A stretch of 12,716 nt of DNA from Cylindrotheca closterium (lineage: Eukaryota > Bacillariophyta > Bacillariophyceae > Bacillariales > Bacillariaceae), in contig CAKOGP040001949.1 in NCBI GenBank assembly GCA_933822405.4, positions 1-12,716 on the forward strand, written 5' to 3'. Below the pieces are notes generated by a model, which saw only the letters and a list, made by a program, of their open reading frames with translations, searched no databases and was not told the DNA's origin. The translations under genes and the position numbers were made by a program. Every line of letters begins with the position of its first letter. Position 1 is the stretch's first letter. Positions 1-6,679 of this stretch are shown here, piece by piece.

Positions 1-1
1 G

Positions 2-841
2 TCTCGGCTGAGTGACCACTTCATTCAGGAGTGCGTGACACTCCCCCGCCTGCGGCAACAATGGAGGAACCGTAATGTGATCTCTGAGGAGTCTGAAAAC
101 CTTATTGACTGGGAGACACTGGGCCGCCCTATGCGGTCACTACCTGCCGGACTCCAGTGCTGGATTACAAAACATTGGGTGGGTATGTGTGGCACGGGGA
201 AGTTCAAAGTGTATTAGGGCCTCAAATTGTCCGCTGCGTGCCCTCGGTGCGGTGAGTTTGAAGATCACTTGCATGTTCCCCGTTGCCCAGCAGCCTCGGC
301 TAGGGACAAATGGGACCGGAGGGTGACCGCGCTCTCACTCTGGATGGATATACATCGTACCTCCCCCGCCATCAAACATGTGATACTCCTTCTGCTTCAG
401 GGTGTTTGCGACTCATCATGTCCCCCCTCTCGTTTGATCTCTCGGACCATTCGCCCGGCCTTTCTGGCACAGGAAGCTATTGGGTGTCAGGGACTTTTGA
501 AAGGCAGACTAGCCTCCTTGTGGCTGTCTCTGCAACAAAATTATTTTGACGAGATTCACAGTCGTCGGTCGGTTTCTCTGTGGGCCTCCTGTCTCTCCCA
601 GCAACTCATCTCCATTGGGTTCTATATGTGGGAACAACGGAACGCCGTTCAACATTCGGATGACAATGTTCAGCTCCGTGAACGTCACTGTGTTGTCAAC
701 AAGGGGATTCACTCTCAGTTTGATATGGGTTCAGCTGATTTACCTCCGGATATTAGACGCATGCTGACATGCCATCACAGCGTCCTCTGTAAGTCACTGG
801 TGGTAGGACTATTGCCGCTCTCTGCGGGCTCAACGACGTAG
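2..841 (+). pseudogene. C-terminal remnant of a non-LTR retrotransposon reverse-transcriptase protein
   Basis: One frame is open from base 2 to a stop ending at 841, except for a single TAG at 215-217, so the coding remnant is 5'-truncated by the window and broken once. Just after the stop is a zinc-knuckle-like C-x2-C-x7-H-x3-C motif (CPRCGEFEDHLHVPRC, about nt 239-286). A tryptophan-rich helical stretch follows, including the segment FYMWEQRNAVQH. This layout, a CCHC-type knuckle then a helical tail with W..RN, is what I associate with the C-terminus of LINE-type ORF2 proteins in diatom genomes; that is recall, not a search. The reverse transcriptase core would lie left of the window. Near 830-870 an alternative frame stays open beyond the terminal stop, so the true end may also be frameshifted. 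It lies immediately upstream of a 3' tail ending in a TTA run. Confidence 0.6.
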
Positions 842-1118
842 CCTCCGGACTATCTTCTCTGCTCCCCCCTCCTGAACGCTTCCCAACGTTTGTGGGACAA
901 TAAGCGCCCCAAATTCACCCTGCCTCGCTGCGGGAGAAGTCATTCTTAACGACATGACTTGAGCAACTTCTGTTTAGGTACAGATGCCTCCCATGGTTCA
1001 AACTTGTTGTTGACTCACCGCTCCACAGTACTTGACCTTTACAGCCAAATATTTCACCGGCAATCGAATGCCCATAGAGTAGCATCCAAACGATTAATGT
1101 CTCAGTTATTATTATTAT
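842..1118 (+). other. Probable 3' untranslated region and (TTA)n tail of the retrotransposon
   Basis: This 277-bp stretch after the coding remnant carries no convincing gene. It ends in a TTA/ATT microsatellite (about 1106-1118), which is how many LINE copies end instead of with poly(A). The last 27 bases (1092-1118) recur nearly identically at 10224-10250. The tail abuts the left inverted repeat of the next element with no spacer. Confidence 0.5.
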
Positions 1119-1464
1119 AGAAATCCGATAGTGAAAACACTCAGGATAGCCAAAGGAAGTAGTTAGATCCACAGGGTGCAAGCAGAAGCACCACAGCAGT
1201 GTCGAGGAACACTATAGGCTCCTTATGCCGTTCTTTGTCTCATTCAGCTTGCTCCTTTAGTGTTACCTGATCTTTGCAGATGTGTCATTGCTAACCTGAA
1301 ATTATCATGTGTTGTTGTGCCGTGTGCATATACCGGGTACTGTAGTCGAAGAGACGATGATGCAGTTTTATTGTTGATGCGACAAATAAATAAGAATGCG
1401 CAGCGTTGTATAATTTTTGGGTCTGTCCGGCCGCTCTCGTGTCGGATGGAAAAATGCATGTGTG
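1117..1464 (+). repeat. Left terminal inverted repeat
   Basis: Read on the + strand, this segment aligns end to end with the reverse complement of 9234-9574. By eye there are about a dozen substitutions and one short indel (around 1390-1410). Weak similarity may run on to about 1479. No gene is supported within it; short ORFs on both strands mirror those in the right repeat simply because the DNA is the same. Confidence 0.95.
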
Positions 1465-1477
1465 ATGTGACACACAT
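1458..1477. other. Hairpin at inner edge of the left terminal repeat
   Basis: ATGTGTG (1458-1464) and CACACAT (1471-1477) form a 7-bp stem around a 6-base loop. It sits exactly where similarity to the right repeat breaks off. The right repeat instead has a 14-bp palindrome at its inner edge. Function unknown; such short stems can occur by chance. Confidence 0.4.
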
Positions 1478-1622
1478 ATCATCTACCTACTAATCGCTCT
1501 GGAATGAAAAGACGAAGGTGCCAACGGTAGTTAGTGCTAGGATTTCAAAGAGCAAAAGATTAAAGGGATAGAAAGACAATTATATCGAAGCTATCTTCTT
1601 AGCTTTCTTGTGATTTTGAATG

Positions 1623-2398
1623 TTAGAACGCGGATTGCCATTGTTGTGACTCCTGCCATTTGGCACTGTCAGGTGTGAGAGGTTGAAATTCATTGTGGGC
1701 CGACTCATCATCATCGTCTGCTTCATTAGCTTTACCACAATGATACAATGATGCATTTACATCAATAATGTCAACACCACTAATGCCGGTATCGTCTCCA
1801 AGAGTAAAACAATGAGGAGGAACTTCAACAGCGTGTTCATTGGATACAGAAGGAAGTTCTCCATCTTCTTTGATTGCAAGCTGGATGAGCTTTGAAAAAA
1901 TCAAGTGGCGTTTGACTTCCTCGTTTTGAGCACCAATCAAGGTACGAGCAGTGATGGCCTCGACAGACTGTGGATCTGGGAGCAAAATGCGGTTGCATTC
2001 GGAAGCTTGACCTGCCGCTCGTTCTAGAAGATGCAGTATGTTCACGAGTTGCCTTGCATCTTCAAAAGATCCCATCCTCATGGTGTACATATTCTTCAAG
2101 CCATTGCTTCCAAGTACGTCTGAAGCACCCTTGAATGAAAGCCTCAGCTCCTTCTTGGAAACTTCAATCACAAAGTTTTGACAATGCACAAGTTCAGACC
2201 ACCTGCTTTGGTGAGTTCATTGTGGTAGGTCAATTGTCCCAGTCCTTGGCTATCAAATGAACAGCCGTCACATCTGTTGATAAAATTGACACAAAGATGT
2301 CCCCGTCCATAACCATTCCAACTGCCTCCTGCGGTGTCAGAGGCTCTGTAGAACTGCACATTGAAAAAGTCGTGGAGTTTTTTGGCATCAAACTTCAT
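1623..2398 (-). pseudogene. Gene A: unrecognised protein of about 260 residues, frameshifted
   Basis: A frame starts at an ATG at 2398 (MKFDAKKLHDFFNVQF) and runs about 70 residues. A second frame then continues from about 2180 down to a stop at 1623. One missing base in the short T run at 2176-2179 (A run on the coding strand) would join them smoothly, giving the order LCIVK then NFVIEVSKKEL. The first part has a glycine/aromatic-rich segment (GSWNGYGRGHLCVNFINRC). The middle looks like amphipathic helices (SFEDARQLVNILHLLERAAG). The C-terminus is acidic (about DDDDES) and Q/W-rich. I see no known domain, signal peptide or membrane span. It points toward the left terminal repeat and ends about 160 bp from it. 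It is divergent from gene B across a 319-bp gap. Probably an accessory gene of the element; function not inferred. Confidence 0.55.
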
Positions 2399-2717
2399 AT
2401 TGAAAGTTCAATCAACGAATGTTAACTTTTTGCGGATGATGGTGTCCAGATTATGACGGTTCCCCACCTCCAAATAGTCCCGCGTTTCCCGTTTGAACAT
2501 ATTTTCATCAAAACCGGTGTCTGTTATCGTGACGGATCGCGCGGGAGCGTTACATTATCGTTTTTTGTGTTTGTTGTACAATCTATACGCGGAATTCAAA
2601 ATTCAAATAACAGGAACATGAAATTCTATTGCACTCACCATCGGTTTCACCAAAACACGCCATTCTAATTCAAAACCTTCCCGCAGCAACAACAAAACCA
2701 GAGCCGGGAAATCTAAG
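2399..2717. promoter_or_regulatory. Divergent intergenic region between genes A and B
   Basis: About 320 bp separate the presumed start of gene A (minus, 2398) and the presumed start of gene B (plus, 2718). No convincing coding frame fills it. By position it should hold both promoters, but I see no clear TATA element and none of the 31-bp repeats found elsewhere in the element. Confidence 0.3.
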
Positions 2718-2784
2718 ATGTCATCAAAACGGCAGTGCCCGGTCACAAAAAAATACATCCACCGTCAGAATGTTCTTCAAATCA

Positions 2785-3108
2785 GGTGTAATTGGTGCCC
2801 TTGGAATCGTTTCTCATGTGAAAGTGATTCATCGAGAGGATGGCCATGCTGAGATGTCTCCACCTAGATCTGATTCTAATTGTCAAATCATTCTCGAGGA
2901 CTTTTTGGGCTTGCTCACGATCAATTTGGTGGTGATCGCGGATACAGATGATGTGGTTGCTACCATGACCACTATTGAGAGACCAACCTTGGCGGAGAGC
3001 GATGACGACAACAACAACGAAGAAGGAGAAGAAGAAGTCACTGTGGAGCAAGGTAAAAGCAAGAAGAATAGGAAGAAAACTACCTCTTGGACTCCTATTG
3101 AATGCGAT
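2785..3108 (+). repeat. Gene B tandem duplication, unit 1 (324 bp)
   Basis: Bases 2785-3108 align with 3109-3407 at an offset of exactly 324 bp (108 codons) in the first half; for example CATGTGAAAG recurs at 2815 and 3139. By the TPIE segment the offset is 305 bp, because unit 2 lost about 19 bp in the acidic region. Confidence 0.8.
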
Positions 3109-3407
3109 GGCGCAATCAGTGCTTTTTGAATCATCCCACATGTGAAAGCAATTGATCATGAGAATGGCAGAGCCAAGATCTCCACACCAAGATCATGTTC
3201 CTCTCATGGTCAGATTGTGCTTGAAACCTTCACTGGTGTGCTCACGATTGAAATAATGGTGGTGATGGACCCAGATGATGTGCCTGCAATGACCATTTTT
3301 GAGAGGCCAACTTGATGGAAAGCAAGGACAATGAAGCAGCCGTTACGAAGCAAGGCAAAAGAAGGAAGAATAGTGGGAAGAAAACTTCCGCTGTTACTCC
3401 TATTGAA
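3109..3407 (+). repeat. Gene B tandem duplication, unit 2 (shortened)
   Basis: This is the second copy of the unit at 2785-3108. It carries the TGA at 3127-3129, where unit 1 has GGA, and a one-base loss near 3310 (CCAACTTGATGG against CCAACCTTGGCGG), which breaks the frame. Unit 1 retains an open frame, so damage accumulated after duplication. Confidence 0.8.
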
Positions 3408-3759
3408 TCAACTTTGGACGAAAGCAAAGACGAAGTGTCCATTGTGGGGCGCAATGTTGACAGTGAACCTGCCAATCCAGATGGTAGCGATATGTCCAAC
3501 AGTGACAGTGAGGATGATAACAACAAAGAGGAGGTGACAGAATACTACGATAAGAAGAAGCGTGTTGAACTCTGGGCTGTTTACAAAGAACGCTTTGGCA
3601 AACAGCCCCAAAAACTCAGGATGCGTGACATCGTGCAGGTTCTTCGTAAGGATGATCTTGAAAATGAAAAGGAGAACCACACCGCAAACAATATAGCTTC
3701 TCGTCCAACTACTGTCATCTGAGGGCATAGTCAAATTCTAATTTGATACTAAGTGATAA

Positions 3760-4911
3760 TTATTCAAAGTCTACTCCTTTCATGATCCTTCCGTACAGTC
3801 CTCTGCTCATGGGTCGCCTTGCCAAACCTTGAGACCGCATCAAAGGCTCTAGTGGACGCCATTGATCAGCAATCTTGTATTCTTTCATCTTGGCATTGAG
3901 TGCCGGTGTGATGGAGCATTCAGCCGTGTTAATGTAATTTTGAGCCAGTCCGATGGCCCGGTCCACCACCCTTCCGCTGTCGTACTCATCCTCTTCAATA
4001 ATTGTCTTCTTTTTCTTCTCTTTCGCCACCTTTGGCTTGGTGGGATAAAAAGTGCAAAAAGGCTTGTACCATTTAACTTGTACCTGAGTGAAGAATGTTT
4101 TCTTGTTGTAGCGTTCCTTTGGTGCTTCTTCAAGAAGGCGGTCGGCACTTGCCTTGACCTGGTAACTATCTGCTTCTTCATCCACACTTGCCTCGCCATC
4201 ACTATCGCCATCCTCAATGTCACTGTCCAATGATGTGTCATCTTGCTGGCCTTCTTTGACGTATGCTACAGTGTGCTCAATCTCCCAATAGTACGATTCA
4301 AAGCAGTCCAACTCGCTCACGTCATCATTCATGTGATTCTCTTCCGCTTCCAATAATTCGCCATTATGTTGCACATCCTCGTTGTTGATGGTCTTATGCC
4401 CGCTTGTAACTTCGAACATGGCTTGCTTCATGACTTCTTTTCCAACTTTCGCTGACTGAATATGAGCATTCAATCAAGCAATTACTGATCTCCCAACTTT
4501 GCAAGCATCAATGTAATCCTTGGCTCTCTGAATTTTATTTGAGGCTATAATGGACATTTCCATTTTATCGTACCAATCTGGCTCTTGGGAAGGATCAACA
4601 ACAGGGGTGAAAGAGCCTTTGCGGTTCTTCCAGCCTGAGAAACCAGCTCTAAAAACCATGCCTTTGGATATGCTGGAGTAATTGATGACTTGTACTAAGA
4701 GCTCCAGGTGGATTCATTGTTCAAATCAAGCCTGGACCAATTGGCAAGCCCATCAAGATCCGGGAAAAAACGGATTTCATTTGCTCTAGCAAAGTATTCT
4801 TTTACAGCTTCACCTGGAACACCCGCAACTGTTGTGTGTTCGCGCGCCAGCCATCTCAGCACAAAACTTGCACGCGTTCTCCCGTCACCCGTAATCCCCT
4901 TTTATTTGATG
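3760..4911 (-). pseudogene. Gene C: unrecognised large protein with acidic and basic tracts
   Basis: Reading leftward, an open frame without an obvious ATG begins near 4911 after a TAA. It runs through LRWLAREHTTVAGVPGEAV to TAG at 4695-4697 and on to about 4655. There a one-base loss in the A5 run (4651-4655) shifts into the frame FRAGFSGWKNRKGSFTP. This continues to TGA at 4474-4476 and then 237 more codons to 3760. Reading TGA as an original CGA gives a seamless helical segment (KVGRSVIA, R, LNAHIQSAKVG). The C-terminal half has an acidic cluster (DSDIEDGDSDGEASVDEEAD), a lysine run (KVAKEKKKKT) and a conserved-looking tail (DQWRPLEPLMRSQGLARR). No known domain is recognised. The N-terminal segment resembles fragment D on the other strand. 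A 31-bp repeat array lies about 110 bp upstream. It converges with gene B. Confidence 0.5.
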
Positions 4912-5023
4912 GGAGAGTATCACTCTTCTCGCGGTAACGTATTTTAACAAACACGACTAATCTTTTTTCAAACAAAAAAATCGGAAAAACTTTAGTGTTC
5001 GGCGACACACATTAACAATTATC

Positions 5024-5131
5024 GACATCACTTTAAGGAGCGACGTCATAATAGGACATCACTTTAAGGAGCGACGTCACAATTTGACATCACTGTAAGG
5101 CGTGACGTCACAATTGGACATCACTTTTAAA
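5024..5131. repeat. 31-bp tandem array 1 (about 3.5 units)
   Basis: Units begin GACATCACT at 5024, 5055, 5086 and 5117, exactly 31 bp apart; the last is partial. Each full unit carries a GACGTCA-type palindrome (GTGACGTCAC in the third). On the minus strand the shared core is TTAAAGTGATGTC followed by an AT-rich stretch, commonly AATTGT. The array lies upstream of gene C, so it could be a promoter or transposase-binding array. Related units occur at 6248-6365. Confidence 0.9.
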
Positions 5132-5677
5132 GCAGGTGTGGCACAAAAAGTAAACTCAAATCCTATTGTAGTAGTTGATGACATATTGTTTGAGCATAAA
5201 CGGAGCTTCTAGCAGACGACAAAAAGTTTGTTGTGTGAAATGTATTTGTAATCTTATCGAACGACGTTGCTAGCTATCATCATTTTGCTGTGTTGTTAGC
5301 CCTTTTTAGTAAACTTAGCAGCGTCCTCATTGCGAACTGGCTGAACACTGAGGGTCACACCGCTAACCAACAAGAAACCAGCTTGAAGCCAAGGGTGGGT
5401 TCGTTTTATTGCGGTCACTGTTATATGTAAAGTACACGTTCACAATTGAATTGACAGTCTTTGTCCTTGGTTGTGGCAAAAAATGGCTTCGTTTCTAGCC
5501 TTTTAGAGGATGCGGCAAAAAGGCATACACGTGATCGGACATATGATCGGAAGCTGTAGGTTTGCAATCGACAGCCGTTTGCAATTATGCTAGGTTGACG
5601 GCAATTTTTGCTTCTGCCTGGATACGACAAAGTAGCTTGTTTGAATTATATGTGATGAAGTTTGTGTAGTGGGATGC
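5132..5677. other. Gene-free stretch downstream of the HARBI1-like fragment
   Basis: About 545 bp with stops in all frames apart from one 69-codon minus-strand ORF of no recognisable character (5421-5630). I looked here for a HARBI1-type catalytic domain on the minus strand and found none. Nothing else is supported. Confidence 0.4.
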
Positions 5678-6249
5678 TCAAAGTCTCTTGATCAACTCCC
5701 AAGCCAAGTTTCTTGACCAGTACATGCTGAAGCCAAAGTGAGCTTCCATGTCCCTAGTGACCAGACAATATTTCATTCAGTAACACAAGGCGCTGCAAAA
5801 AGCCATTGCAACGTACCTTCTGTTGGATACTTCAATAAGTAATGAAGTGCAATCAAGAGATTCCTCAAATCAATTCGGCTGCCCTCTACTTTGGCTTCTT
5901 CAATATCTGTTGTTTGCATGTCGTGGTAAATCTCGGCAGCGATTACAGGAGATAAACCAAAAAATCCCTTGAAACGTTCAAAGCTCACCCATGCCGCTCA
6001 TTTCTGTAAACGTTTGCGTTTGTACCCCACCAGTTTCAATCCAAGATACTGGATCCTCTCTGGTGTGACCACATGATTGACTGGTGCCTCGTCCAATTCG
6101 TCTACACCGGCAGTATCATCATTATATCTTGGCTGGGGGTCCTCCAACACTCTGCCATCCTTGAAGTTGGGATCTTGTGCCCAAAGATGACAAGAATACG
6201 GGAAGGTGATTGCGATTTGAAAATGGGAATTGAGTTGTGAAATAGCCAA
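5678..6249 (-). pseudogene. HARBI1/PIF-like transposase N-terminal fragment with a 63-bp intron
   Basis: From about 6249 a minus-strand frame carries an acidic leader, then VTPERIQYLGLKLVGYKRKR. After TGA at 5998-6000 (CGA would restore it) it continues as ERFKGFFGLSPVIAAEIYHD and LIALHYLLKYPTE. A canonical short intron follows: donor GTACGT starting at 5816 and acceptor CTAG ending at 5754, 63 bp. The next exon gives DMEAHFGFSMYWSRNLAWEL and stops at 5678; one base appears missing at the exon junction. The FKGFFG...LQTT...ALHYLLKYPTE layout matches the N-terminal helical domain I associate with HARBI1/PIF-type (DDE_Tnp_4) proteins of diatoms. The catalytic domain is absent. It may be a nested Harbinger remnant or a captured domain belonging to the large element. 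The exact start is unclear. Confidence 0.5.
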
Positions 6250-6365
6250 GTGACTTTAAGTCTGGAAATAACAATTGGAAGTCACTTTAAATATGGAGAT
6301 AACACTTGGAAGTAATATCTAACAAATGGGAGTCATTTTAAGGATTCGGGATGTCACTTTAAGGT
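6248..6365. repeat. 31-bp tandem array 2, degenerate
   Basis: Units start at 6248, 6279 and 6310 (31 bp apart); two shortened units follow at about 6331 and 6351. On the minus strand the best unit reads TTTAAAGTGACTTCCAATTG, sharing the core of array 1 (TTAAAGTGAnnTCCAATTGT). The array lies between fragment D (plus, rightward) and the HARBI1-like fragment (minus, leftward), so it could act as a bidirectional control region. Confidence 0.8.
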
Positions 6366-6386
6366 TTTGCGTACTTTTCATTTTAA

Positions 6387-6679
6387 CGCGCTTTCGACCA
6401 TGCGAAGACTTCTATTCTACTGGCAAGAAATATCACCCCTAAAAATTGTGCTCCCCCTTTCTGTGGAAACTTGGTGCTGGCCGGCTCTGACTGGCAGGTG
6501 CGCGAGCAGTTCAGAGTTGCGGGTGTTCCTGCGCCAGAACATAATTGCGAAATTTTGTCAAGACGTTGGAAGTTGAGTTCGACCAGCTGAACCGCTGGAA
6601 TAAAGGCAAGATGGGAGTTTATGAGAAAACAGATGCTATAAAAACAGACGAAAAACTAATGCCTTACCAGAGTTTTTGA
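6387..6679 (+). pseudogene. Fragment D: + strand coding remnant related to the N-terminus of gene C
   Basis: A frame open from 6387 (just after TAA) reads through GNLVLAGSDWQVREQFRVAG and VPAPEHNCEILSRR, meeting TGA at 6588-6590. A one-base shift near 6565 gives a second frame, LEVEFDQLNRWNKGKMGVYE, ending at a stop at 6677-6679. There is no ATG in the first frame. The segment W-x2-RE-x3-VAGVP, then E-I-x2-R, then a short acidic helix ending in W can be laid against gene C (WLAREHTTVAGVP ... RANEIRFF ... LANW), and a 15-base string (AGTTGCGGGTGTTCC) is identical between them. Its 3' end overlaps the transposase 3' end on the opposite strand. Function unknown. Confidence 0.4.

Larger units (their letters stand above)
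2718..3722 (+). pseudogene. Gene B: unrecognised acidic/lysine-rich protein with an internal tandem duplication
   Basis: The main frame is open through 2770-3126, meets TGA at 3127-3129, stays readable to about 3310, then shifts by one base into a frame that ends at 3722. An ATG at 2718 joins this frame if one A is removed from the A7 run near 2747-2753; otherwise the first in-frame ATG is 2770. The protein consists of two copies of a roughly 100-residue unit. Each has a hydrophobic beta-rich part (HVKVIHREDGHAEMSPPRS and HVKAIDHENGRAKISTPRS), then an acidic run, then a lysine-rich basic run ending in TPIE. After the repeats comes an acidic linker and a C-terminal helical segment (DKKKRVELWAVYKERFGKQP), loosely like a small SAP/HeH-type DNA-binding fold; that likeness is weak inference. 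It converges on gene C with about 37 bp between stops. Possibly a nuclear protein; function not known. Confidence 0.5.

Noticed and set aside
1244..1493. Three overlapping small ORFs in the left terminal repeat and their mirror images at 9234-9431.
   Set aside because: Their conservation between the ends is that of the inverted repeat DNA; mismatches and the indel do not respect any reading frame.
3862..4241. Long open frames on both strands overlapping gene C (123 and 118 codons).
   Set aside because: They are out-of-frame or antisense to the gene C frame; their content (runs of L/F/V, or R/K/S) reflects the acidic and lysine tracts read in the wrong frame.
5024..6365. Regular repeat arrays as a possible CRISPR.
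   Set aside because: Repeats abut each other with no unique spacers, and the region is eukaryotic.
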